Source: Flavobacteriales bacterium (lineage in GTDB: Bacteria; Bacteroidota; Bacteroidia; Flavobacteriales_D; Crocinitomicaceae). From it: 7,558 bases of DNA. Positions 1 to 6,579 of this stretch are shown one piece after another (position 1 is the first letter of the stretch; every line of letters starts with the position of its first letter). A program made the translations under genes and the position numbers. Under the pieces are notes generated by a model that saw only the letters and a list, made by a program, of their open reading frames with translations, was not told where the DNA came from and did not search any database. The stretch lies in NCBI GenBank assembly GCA_009926905.1, contig RFNX01000471.1:1-7558 (forward strand), in the 5' to 3' direction.

Positions 1-1845
1 CATTAGGAAAAGAGTATAAAATGGAATCGATGTATTTTTTATTAGTTTTAATTTTTGAAAATAATTTTCAATTTGTGCTTTATCAGGATTGAAAATACTG
101 TCCACTTTTTGTTTCAAACTGTCCACTTTTTGTGCGACTTCAAAAGAACCAATGTCTTTCATTTGACAACGAATTCTCAATGTAAAAGTATTAGTGTCTA
201 ATAATTCTTTTAATGACAAACCTCCTCCATTTGTATTGGAAATTGAAAGATTGTCCATGTATCTTTTTAATCGCAATTTATCTCGATTTGAAATCAAGCA
301 ATATTTTTCAGGATTATTATTGTAGTAAGCCATGTTTATCGCTTTCACAAAATCAATTGGCGAAATGGTTTTTGAGAAAAGTGAATCCTGTGCAAACATT
401 TCTTGCACTTCTTCGACACGTTCCATAGTGGAACCTTTAAATAACCGACCACGTTCTTTATAGGAAACCATAATTTCAAAAGGAATTGAACCCCCAAAAT
501 TCTTTTCCATGAATTTAACATCTTGAAGAATAGTGTCATTTTTTGGTAAATCACTTGTCAGATTTCCAGTCGTTTTTATTTTAGAGAAGCCAAGCACACT
601 GACAATGATAACTAATATTGTTAGCACATAAATCAACGTTCTTCTGCGTTGTACAATATGAACGATGTATCCTACCATTGCAATTGCAAATTTTCTGTCT
701 AAATGTTTTAAGTGGCGTTGCTCTGGTGTATCTAAGAAAGAAATATAGATTGGCATTAAACACATCGTCAAAACAAAAACCATCATTATATTAAAAGATG
801 CTACCATTCCAAATTCCATCAATTTCTCTGAATTTGTAAAAGCAAACGTTCCAAAACCAATTGCTATGGTGAAATTAGTCAAGAAAGTAGCAGTTCCTGT
901 TTTTTGAATGACGTTTGAAAGTGCTTTTACTTTATTTCCATGTTCCTTCACTTCTTGATGAAATTTGGTCATCAAAAAAATACAGTTTGGAATTCCAATA
1001 ACAATCATCAATGGCGGAATCAATGCCATTAAAATTGTAAGTTTAAAATCCATAACAGCTATTTCACCCATTGCCCAAACAACCGTAACAGCTACAATAA
1101 TCCCACACATAATAACTACGCGGAAGGAACGAAAAAAGAAATACAATAATGAAGAGGTAACCAGCATTGAAAGACCAATAAACAAAAGCATTTCAAACAT
1201 AATTCGATTTGAAATTTCAACACGTAAATGAGGTAATCCACCAAAATGAATCTTTCCAATTTTCGTTTGGTATGTTTTCGCTAAATTTTCAATATTAACT
1301 ACAACTTGAGATTTCGATTTACTTGTAAGGAAATCTTCGTTAATTGTTACCATCATTAGTGAAACGTTTCCTTTTTCATTGTAGAGTAAACCTTTGAAAA
1401 TAGGTTTTGCCTTCACTTCTTTTCGAATGGAATCGATGCTTTTTTCACGATAAGTGATGTCAGAAAAAACTCGGAAAATTTCGAATTTACTTGCTGCTTG
1501 ATTATTTTTAATAGTGAATAAAGTTGCTTCAGAAATAACTGACTCAACGCCTTCCATTTGTAAAATAGAATCGCCTAACTGTTTCCACCTTAAAAAACTC
1601 TTTTCAGTATATAAAGTGTCTGTTTCTACTGCAATTATAAGTGCACCGCCATCTTCGCCAAATAAATCTTTAAATTTTGAATAATTCTCGGTCGTTTGGG
1701 AATTCTTTGGAAGTACAATTCCATATTTGTTATCAATGCGAAGTCCAGTGAAAGCATAAAAGCCGAAGAAAACTGTTGCAAGAGTAATTACTCCTAATAC
1801 GAAAAAGCGATTTCTTAAAATAAAATTGGCAATTACCTTCCACAT
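1..1845 (-). CDS. RND/MMPL-type membrane exporter, 3' end cut by window edge
   Basis: Inner-membrane transporter of the RND superfamily (MMPL/SSD-like branch), which moves substrates using the proton gradient. I translated it by hand from the ATG at 1845; the frame stays open for 615 residues to base 1, so the C-terminus is missing. Visible parts in order: TM1 (about 13-33), a first periplasmic loop (about 35-215) containing GEDGG at 63-67, then TM2-TM6 (about 216-370) including the segment PPLMIVIGIPNCIFLMTKFH at 277-296, typical of this family, then TM7 (about 403-421) and most of a second periplasmic loop. Bacteroidota relatives are, from memory, near 770-800 residues with 12 TMs, so TM8-TM12 lie outside the window. 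The start is chosen because it is the only ATG just before TM1 and lies about 30 bases after a promoter-like element. There is no good Shine-Dalgarno sequence. The substrate is unknown; lipids, siderophores or small hydrophobic molecules are all possible for this branch. Confidence 0.9.
   Translation of the reverse strand, partial: MWKVIANFILRNRFFVLGVITLATVFFGFYAFTGLRIDNKYGIVLPKNSQTTENYSKFKDLFGEDGGALIIAVETDTLYTEKSFLRWKQLGDSILQMEGVESVISEATLFTIKNNQAASKFEIFRVFSDITYREKSIDSIRKEVKAKPIFKGLLYNEKGNVSLMMVTINEDFLTSKSKSQVVVNIENLAKTYQTKIGKIHFGGLPHLRVEISNRIMFEMLLFIGLSMLVTSSLLYFFFRSFRVVIMCGIIVAVTVVWAMGEIAVMDFKLTILMALIPPLMIVIGIPNCIFLMTKFHQEVKEHGNKVKALSNVIQKTGTATFLTNFTIAIGFGTFAFTNSEKLMEFGMVASFNIMMVFVLTMCLMPIYISFLDTPEQRHLKHLDRKFAIAMVGYIVHIVQRRRTLIYVLTILVIIVSVLGFSKIKTTGNLTSDLPKNDTILQDVKFMEKNFGGSIPFEIMVSYKERGRLFKGSTMERVEEVQEMFAQDSLFSKTISPIDFVKAINMAYYNNNPEKYCLISNRDKLRLKRYMDNLSISNTNGGGLSLKELLDTNTFTLRIRCQMKDIGSFEVAQKVDSLKQKVDSIFNPDKAQIENYFQKLKLIKNTSIPFYTLFLM
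97..133. repeat. 16-base direct repeat, 21-base period, inside the RND gene
   Basis: ACTGTCCACTTTTTGT occurs perfectly at 97-112 and 118-133. The 21-base period equals seven codons, so the repeat stays in frame and encodes QKVDSLK (572-578) followed by QKVDSIF (579-585) in the second periplasmic loop of the exporter. It looks like a small in-frame duplication that makes two consecutive heptads. Confidence 0.85.
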
Positions 1846-1876
1846 AACAATTAGTTGCCCTAAATTGGACACCTAA

Positions 1877-1884
1877 CAAAGATA
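1877..1884 (-). promoter_or_regulatory. Candidate promoter (-7 element) of the RND gene
   Basis: Read on the minus strand this is TATCTTTG, an exact match to the Bacteroidota -7 consensus TAnnTTTG. It ends 31 bases before the ATG at 1845, which would give a leader of roughly 25-28 bases. No clear TTG (-33 element) is present 17-23 bases further upstream; that region is occupied by an inverted repeat instead. This suggests the exporter can be transcribed separately from the GLPGLI gene 79 bases upstream. Confidence 0.5.
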
Positions 1885-1892
1885 ACGAAATC

Positions 1893-1916
1893 CATTTAAA
1901 GGGAGGTATTTAAATG
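1893..1916. repeat. Perfect 8-bp inverted repeat between the GLPGLI and RND genes
   Basis: CATTTAAA (1893-1900) and TTTAAATG (1909-1916) are perfect reverse complements around an eight-base spacer GGGAGGTA. The repeat starts 8 bases upstream of the candidate -7 element of the RND gene and so covers its -33 zone. It could be an operator for the exporter. It could also be a weak hairpin after the GLPGLI stop, but the stem is only A/T-rich and no U-tract follows in either direction, so a rho-independent terminator is unlikely. Confidence 0.55.
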
Positions 1917-1924
1917 AGTTTGTA

Positions 1925-2659
1925 TTACAACCAGCGAAATAAATCGTCAAACATGCGTTTGCCCCATGGCGTATTTCCGTAGTCTTTTTCAAGTTTTTGT
2001 CGCAGCTCAAGTAAAGTAAACACTTTGTTTTTACCGGCATCAATTTTCATTTCTTCAGCAGTCGGTTTTACGATTTCAATTTTTTTAGCAAAGTAAATTA
2101 TTCCTCCATCTTCTGTCGCCAAACCTAAAATAGTACCAGGTAATCCACAAAATCCTTCTGGTCCAACTGAAGGAACTAAAAACGGAGAATACCAAGCATA
2201 GATGCGAGTGCTATCATTTTTTTGATAAATTGCTTTTCTACATTCATACCCAGCAATCGTTCGCTTGTTGTCCGTAATTTTCCAATTTCTCGATGGCAAA
2301 GAATCATTTACGTAAATGTCTTGACCAAAAAGTGCTAGTAGTGATATTTGTCTCTTCGAATTTAGGTTTTGCATGTATGAATTTTTGGTCGTCATCCACT
2401 GCATCATATCGTCTGTTTTTTCCACTGGAACAGGTTTGAAAACAGAAATAGAATCATTGAAATAGAGGGTAAAAGCTTCATTTCGGATTTTATTATCATC
2501 GTTAATCATGCGTCGCATACGTTGATCTGTAAAACGTTTTTCGAGGTTCGTTCTACGTTCATAAGTTATTTTACCACTTGTGATGTATTGCGCTGAAACA
2601 CTGCCACAAATTAAGACAGTGAACAAAATCAATAGTTTAGTGCCAGCCGTTGAAATCAT
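1925..2659 (-). CDS. GLPGLI family secreted protein
   Basis: Member of the GLPGLI family (TIGR01200), exported proteins of unknown biochemical function found in Bacteroidota. The family signature appears as GLPGTILGL at residues 172-180, preceded by GPEGFC. The N-terminus is a signal peptide with hydrophobic core LLILFTVLICGS (9-20) and a likely signal-peptidase I site after VSA (23). Cys18 is preceded by Ile, not Gly/Ala/Ser, so it is not a lipobox. Two cysteines remain in the mature protein: Cys140 in GYECRKA and Cys171 directly before GLPG. The length of 244 residues is normal. The start overlaps the end of the upstream barrel gene by 23 bases and is preceded by AAAGAAG, so translational coupling is likely. 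Location is probably periplasm or outer-membrane periphery, acting with the barrel protein. The family assignment is firm; the role is not known. Confidence 0.9.
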   Translation of the reverse strand: MISTAGTKLLILFTVLICGSVSAQYITSGKITYERRTNLEKRFTDQRMRRMINDDNKIRNEAFTLYFNDSISVFKPVPVEKTDDMMQWMTTKNSYMQNLNSKRQISLLALFGQDIYVNDSLPSRNWKITDNKRTIAGYECRKAIYQKNDSTRIYAWYSPFLVPSVGPEGFCGLPGTILGLATEDGGIIYFAKKIEIVKPTAEEMKIDAGKNKVFTLLELRQKLEKDYGNTPWGKRMFDDLFRWL

Positions 2660-5387
2660 CTTCTTTGGTTTTATTATTGTTGAATTTAAAAGTCAGTTTT
2701 AGTAAGAAATAGCGCGAAATAATTCTCGTGTAATTATCTGTTATGATATTGCCATTTACTTGTCGTTGCAAATTCAAATTTTGATTGAAAATATCGTTTG
2801 CATTAATTGAAAGAATCAAATTCTCGGTTGGAAAAAATGCCTTGCTTACCTCGGCGTTTAAAACAAAAATGTTTCGGTTGAATCCAACTGCTCTTCTTGA
2901 ATTGATGGTGTAATCAGCGTTGATTTTCAATTTGAAATGCCAAGGTAATTGATAATCTAAGCGCAGATTATAATTCTGAGAAGTATAAGGTTGATTCGAA
3001 ACACTAGAAAGGGAACTTACTGGATTCGTATAATTAAAATCATTTTCAATACTAATTTCCAATGAATCTAAAATAAATTTCAATTCAACACCACCGTTAA
3101 CTGACGTGTTTTGTGTAACATTTAACTGACCATTGATGTAATTTTGATACCTGTTGTAATTCGCAAAAAATTTCGGTGAAATTTCAATTTTACGGTTCAA
3201 AACAGGAATTCCACCGCCAATCCAAAGTGAAGAACTAAAGTTTCCGTTTACGTTTACGGTTTTGCTAACTGTTCTACCAAAAGGATCGTAAGTTGTTTGG
3301 GTTGCAAAATCGTTGTTTGTTAACGCAGCATCCAATCCACTCCAAAGGTATCTACCAGAAAGAGCTTGCCAGGTATTGAAATTTGCACGCAATGAATGCA
3401 CATAATTTGGCTTCAAATCAGGATTTCCTTCTCTAATTCTATTTGGATTGCTATTATCAGGTACCGGTTGTAAATCGTTAACTGAAGGAGCATCGGAATA
3501 AGTTCTATAATTAATGCTCAATCGTTTACTCATGCTTGGTTTGAAGAAATAAGATGCTTTAGGCAAGAAGTTATTAATATTCTGATTGATTGTAGTTCCT
3601 GCTGCAATATTTTTGTTTTCAATAGAAATATATCTATAACCTAAACCTCCAGAAATCGTGTGTTTTCCTTTTTCATAAATCAATGAAGCAGTTCCGCGAT
3701 TTTGATAACGTGTAATGTCAAAATTATTTGTTAAGCCCGTCACAATTTCAGTATAACTTCCATTGCCACGATTGAATGATTTTTTATCTTGGTTTGATTT
3801 CGTGTTTTCAAATAAATATTCTACTTCCAATTTATATAATTTCGAAAGCGGTTCTGTATAGGTAACAATACCATAATTGGTAATACTCGAATTTTTATTT
3901 CCTTTTTTCTGATCTATTACAGTCGAATCAGGCGAAATTGCCAGTTTGGTGTACGTTAACAAATTCCCATCGGTGTTGTTATTGCGCAAATCCAAAATGT
4001 ATTTTAACTCCAATTCTCTTTTTGGTTTTCTGAATTTTCTTCTCAACAAAGCTTCTGAATTACTTGACAAACCTTCTGAATTGTTTATATTTTGAACACT
4101 TGTTGATAAGTACTCAGCATAATTTTCATCTCTAAAACTGCTTAAGTTTTTATTATCAGTTGTTGCAATATCTATTTTAAAATTAGGTTTTATCTCTAAA
4201 TAAGTCAATGAATCGATGTTGGTTTTATAGCTCAGATTGATATTGTGCGATTGATTTTGAGATGAGTTTCTTGTGGAATCTTTCGTGAAGTAAGAACTGT
4301 CTTGCAAGAAATATTGAGATCGGCTGCTTGAATATGAATCCAATTGGTTATTGTAATATGAATAGTTGAAACCAATTTTTCCAGTTTTGCCAATTTTATC
4401 TGAATAATAAAATCCAGCTTTTAGTGTTTTTGGAACTCCACTTGTATTGGTTCCTGCACCACGGTCCCAAAAGTTGGTTCCTGCACTTTCATTTTCAAGT
4501 CCAAACTTATTCATGTCACCCCAACCAAAGTTCGAACGCGGCGTATTTGATGTCAATAAGAAAACGGATATTTTTTGACGTTTGTTAAACTTATTTAGCA
4601 ACATTTCTCCTTCGTAAAAAGGATTATTTTGCATCAAACCAAAATCACTTGCGCCCGAAATTTTCCCGAAATAACCTTTTTTAGCATCTTCTTTCAATTT
4701 TAAATCGAGTACTTGGATTTTTTCGTCTTCTCCAGCTTTCGCATCTTCATTTTTCTTTTCGTAAATCTGAACAGATTCCACACCTTTTGCTGCTAAATTC
4801 TTGGTTGCAATGGTTGGATCTGTTCCAAAAAACTCATCTCCATCCACCAACACTTGACTGATTTCTTTTCCTTGAGAAGTAATTTTTCCGTCCTTATCTA
4901 TTTTTAGTCCTGGCAATTTTTTAAGTAAATCTTCTACAACTGCATTTTCACCCACTTTGAAAGAATCGGCAACGTAAACTAGCGTATCACCACGGTAGAA
5001 AATCGCATTTTTGTTCGCATAAATAACAACTTCGTCCAGTGCTTTTAATTTTTCGCCCATTCGAATAACAGGAATATTTATTTCATTATTGTCTTTGTTA
5101 CCGAAGATGAAATAAGACTTCGACTCAAATTGTGGATGTTCAACAACCAAAGAAAAAGTATCCGCCGGGAAATTTGACAATTCAAAAAATCCTTCTTTAT
5201 TGGTGCGAGTGAATTTCATCAATAACGAGTCGCGCATTCTTACAGCAAGAACAGAAACGTTTTCCAATTTTATCTTTCCAGAAGTGTCCACAACGTAACC
5301 GGTAATTTTCATTTTTTGTGCATCCACTTGCGTGCTGAATCCAATAAAAAATAACAGTAGAAGTATAATTTCTTTAATACGAATCAT
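2637..5387 (-). CDS. Outer-membrane beta-barrel protein, TonB-receptor-like (carboxypeptidase-regulatory-like N-domain)
   Basis: Large outer-membrane protein of the kind annotated as 'outer membrane beta-barrel family protein' (OMP_b-brl_3) or TonB-dependent receptor. Signal peptide 1-23 (core IILLLLFFIGF, cleavage probably VDA|QK). Residues about 26-110 are a carboxypeptidase-regulatory-like beta-sandwich (ITGYVVDTSGK ... NKEGFFEL). LDEVV at 117-121 begins a plug-like domain to about 212, with LLKKLPGLKIDKDGKIT (154-170) and VDGDEFFGTDP (181-191), both hallmarks of the family. The remainder, about 235-902, is alternating polar/aromatic sequence rich in Asn, Ser and Tyr as in a barrel, ending in the strand YFLLKLTFKF (893-902). 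A 14-residue polar tail follows, the last part of which is encoded in the overlap with the GLPGLI start. The leader contains a run of nine A just before the ATG and no Shine-Dalgarno. Pairing with a GLPGLI gene is common. The ligand is unknown; import or surface export cannot be told apart here. Confidence 0.9.
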   Translation of the reverse strand: MIRIKEIILLLLFFIGFSTQVDAQKMKITGYVVDTSGKIKLENVSVLAVRMRDSLLMKFTRTNKEGFFELSNFPADTFSLVVEHPQFESKSYFIFGNKDNNEINIPVIRMGEKLKALDEVVIYANKNAIFYRGDTLVYVADSFKVGENAVVEDLLKKLPGLKIDKDGKITSQGKEISQVLVDGDEFFGTDPTIATKNLAAKGVESVQIYEKKNEDAKAGEDEKIQVLDLKLKEDAKKGYFGKISGASDFGLMQNNPFYEGEMLLNKFNKRQKISVFLLTSNTPRSNFGWGDMNKFGLENESAGTNFWDRGAGTNTSGVPKTLKAGFYYSDKIGKTGKIGFNYSYYNNQLDSYSSSRSQYFLQDSSYFTKDSTRNSSQNQSHNINLSYKTNIDSLTYLEIKPNFKIDIATTDNKNLSSFRDENYAEYLSTSVQNINNSEGLSSNSEALLRRKFRKPKRELELKYILDLRNNNTDGNLLTYTKLAISPDSTVIDQKKGNKNSSITNYGIVTYTEPLSKLYKLEVEYLFENTKSNQDKKSFNRGNGSYTEIVTGLTNNFDITRYQNRGTASLIYEKGKHTISGGLGYRYISIENKNIAAGTTINQNINNFLPKASYFFKPSMSKRLSINYRTYSDAPSVNDLQPVPDNSNPNRIREGNPDLKPNYVHSLRANFNTWQALSGRYLWSGLDAALTNNDFATQTTYDPFGRTVSKTVNVNGNFSSSLWIGGGIPVLNRKIEISPKFFANYNRYQNYINGQLNVTQNTSVNGGVELKFILDSLEISIENDFNYTNPVSSLSSVSNQPYTSQNYNLRLDYQLPWHFKLKINADYTINSRRAVGFNRNIFVLNAEVSKAFFPTENLILSINANDIFNQNLNLQRQVNGNIITDNYTRIISRYFLLKLTFKFNNNKTKEDDFNGWH

Positions 5388-5478
5388 AATATTTTTTTTT
5401 GGAAAATTAGTAAAATCGAAAGCAGTGGATTTTAAAAATAGGTTGAAAGGTTACAATCTGTTAAGGACGTTCAAATAG
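5388..5478 (-). other. Short gap between the lipoprotein and barrel genes with an A-tract leader
   Basis: On the minus strand these 91 bases hold no hairpin followed by a U-run, so I see no terminator. The best promoter-like string is TAATTTTC about 20 bases before the barrel ATG, one base off TAnnTTTG and with no TTG at the right distance. Nine consecutive A (5400-5392) precede the start codon, similar to the leader of the lipoprotein gene. A-rich leaders stand in for Shine-Dalgarno sequences in many Bacteroidota. The gap is compatible either with co-transcription or with a weak promoter of its own. Confidence 0.4.
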
Positions 5479-6261
5479 TTACAAGATTTTAATATCGAGT
5501 AATGCTTGATACGAAAATCCATTGGGTTCCATTACCTCTTTGAATTCTACTTTCAAAGGTTTATTCAGGTATTTTGTTTCGTTGTTTTTTAGTGTTTTTA
5601 GCAAATCAATGTAACCAGGAATTACCAAAGACGCATTGTAAAAATCAGTTCCAACGGTAATGTAAATTTTATCATTTACTTCATTAAATCCTAAGAAATT
5701 CGTTTGAAACTTACCTTCTTGATTGATGATGTCAAACGCTAATTGCGGATTCAAGTCTAATTTATCGCATGTTTTGTATTCGTTTTTAGCGTATGGTTTT
5801 TTTGCATTTCCAATTCGCACCGCACTGAAACATGCTTTTCCTTTATCATTGTAATAAGTTCTTGTTTCAGTTGTAAAGCAATCGGTTTCTGTGTATTTCT
5901 GAGCAATTTTAATGCTTGCTAATCTAGAAACGCCTAAAAAATAATGATGAATTTCAATGTCTTGACCATCCGATTTTGTTTTTTTGCTGATTAATTTTAC
6001 AATCTGCATTTTGTCATTTACTAACGCAGTTGAGTTGTAAGTTGTACCGTCATTGTCAACGTAAGTCAAACTCTTCGCTTCAGTTAAATCATCTCGATTA
6101 TCAATTTTCAGAATTTCAGATTCGTAATAAGAAGCGTCTTTGTAATCTGGTACAAGTTGTTTCAATTCTTTTTTTACTTTCGTTTTTTCTTCATCAACTT
6201 GTTCATTACAAGATGTTAAACCTACAATCGAACAACAAAATATCATAAGTAAACGCTGCAT
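5479..6261 (-). CDS. Predicted lipoprotein of unknown function
   Basis: I do not recognise a family. The N-terminus is a clear lipoprotein signal: MQRLLMIFCCSIVGLTSC, with lipobox LTSC at 15-18, so Cys18 should be lipidated and Asn19 is the +2 residue. A charged linker (EQVDEEKTKVKKELKQ) follows, as expected for a tether holding a globular domain away from the membrane. The mature part has alternating beta-strand-like segments (for example KIYITVGTDFY at 198-208) and three cysteines, Cys128, Cys144 and Cys165; an odd number leaves at least one unpaired. There are no repeats or catalytic motifs I can identify. The ATG at 6261 is preceded by AAAAAAAATAAAA and a promoter element about 20 bases upstream. 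It is the first gene of the minus-strand block and shares orientation with the barrel/GLPGLI pair, so an accessory role to that pair is possible but unproven. Confidence 0.8.
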   Translation of the reverse strand: MQRLLMIFCCSIVGLTSCNEQVDEEKTKVKKELKQLVPDYKDASYYESEILKIDNRDDLTEAKSLTYVDNDGTTYNSTALVNDKMQIVKLISKKTKSDGQDIEIHHYFLGVSRLASIKIAQKYTETDCFTTETRTYYNDKGKACFSAVRIGNAKKPYAKNEYKTCDKLDLNPQLAFDIINQEGKFQTNFLGFNEVNDKIYITVGTDFYNASLVIPGYIDLLKTLKNNETKYLNKPLKVEFKEVMEPNGFSYQALLDIKIL

Positions 6262-6280
6262 TTTTATTTTTTTTGGACTG

Positions 6281-6288
6281 CAAATTTA
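6281..6288 (-). promoter_or_regulatory. Candidate promoter (-7 element) of the lipoprotein gene
   Basis: The minus strand reads TAAATTTG, an exact match to TAnnTTTG, ending 19 bases before the ATG at 6261. The predicted leader is only about 14-16 bases and consists mostly of A. No TTG sits 17-23 bases upstream, so the -33 element is weak or replaced by an activator. A TTGA-N5-TCAA palindrome lies about 50 bases further upstream. Confidence 0.55.
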
Positions 6289-6336
6289 AGGTTTTAAAAT
6301 TATTGGCTAAAAATTGTTTTCATAATAGATGTTATG

Positions 6337-6349
6337 TTGAATTGTTCAA
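6337..6349. promoter_or_regulatory. Palindrome TTGA-N5-TCAA, site 1
   Basis: TTGAATTGTTCAA: perfect five-base arms around a three-base centre. It lies about 50-60 bases upstream of the lipoprotein -7 element, where an activator could bind. A second site with the same TTGA-N5-TCAA frame is found at 6448-6460. A binding function is inference from symmetry and position only. Confidence 0.3.
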
Positions 6350-6447
6350 GTGTTTTTATCCAAATTTATTTTTTCATGATAAATATTTAAAAAAGTTGTA
6401 ACAAAATCGAAACCAACATCTAAATATTCTATTCTTTCTTCTGCAAC

Positions 6448-6460
6448 TTGATACTATCAA
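6448..6460. promoter_or_regulatory. Palindrome TTGA-N5-TCAA, site 2
   Basis: TTGATACTATCAA: perfect six-base arms around one central C. It resembles an FNR/CRP box, TTGAT-N4-ATCAA, but has a spacer of three instead of four, so it is not that box as it stands. It overlaps the left end of the first copy of the 35-base direct repeat. Confidence 0.3.
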
Positions 6461-6555
6461 CTCGCAATTATTAAGCAATTTGTACATCCGTTCGCATCCC
6501 GATAGCTATCGCGGAAGCAACTATTTACTAGCAATTACTAAGCATCATGTACTTC
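6454..6555. repeat. Diverged 35-base direct repeat, 67-base offset
   Basis: Positions 6454-6488 and 6521-6555 align without gaps with 27 of 35 identical bases. The best core is GCAATTATTAAGCA (6464-6477) against GCAATTACTAAGCA (6531-6544), one mismatch, followed three bases later by TGTAC in both. The first copy begins CTATCAACTC, the second CTATTTACTA. The 32 bases between the copies contain the CGATAGCTATCG palindrome. It looks like an old local duplication or a pair of protein-binding sites. Confidence 0.55.
6500..6511. repeat. 12-base perfect palindrome CGATAGCTATCG
   Basis: CGATAGCTATCG is its own reverse complement, and the flanks CC (left) and CGG (right) extend it to CC-CGATAGCTATCG-C-GG if one base is skipped. 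From memory, the intact form CCCGATAGCTATCGGG recurs between genes in several Flavobacteriia genomes; I cannot confirm that here. It is the most G/C-rich patch of an otherwise AT-rich gap. Confidence 0.55.
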
Positions 6556-6571
6556 ATTTCCAACAATTCCC

Positions 6572-6579
6572 TACCTTTG
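6572..6579 (+). promoter_or_regulatory. Candidate promoter (-7 element) directly before ruvX
   Basis: TACCTTTG matches TAnnTTTG exactly and ends only three bases before the ATG at 6583. With the usual distance of a few bases from this element to the transcription start, the mRNA would begin at or next to the A of the ATG. No TTG lies 17-23 bases upstream. It is the only TAnnTTTG match on the plus strand in the gap. Confidence 0.45.

Noticed and set aside
213..763. Several short open frames on both strands
   Set aside because: They lie inside the continuous RND reading frame and have no family features.
965..1231. 88-residue plus-strand open frame, rich in Ile and Thr
   Set aside because: It is the complement of TM segments of the RND gene; the low-complexity Ile/Thr pattern comes from that, and there is no promoter before it.
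2589..2625. Lipobox in the GLPGLI signal peptide (Cys18)
   Set aside because: The residue before Cys is Ile and a normal signal-peptidase I site follows at VSA|Q, so it is a secreted protein and not a lipoprotein.
6030..6248. 72-residue plus-strand open frame
   Set aside because: Antisense to the lipoprotein N-terminus, with no supporting motif.
6371..6396. Hairpin between T-run and A-run as a terminator or small RNA end
   Set aside because: Only homopolymer T/A pairing with a long AT loop; no G/C stem, so it is not distinguishable from background.
6448..6460. FNR/CRP-type box
   Set aside because: The arms fit TTGAT/ATCAA but the spacer is three bases, not four; kept only as an unassigned palindrome.
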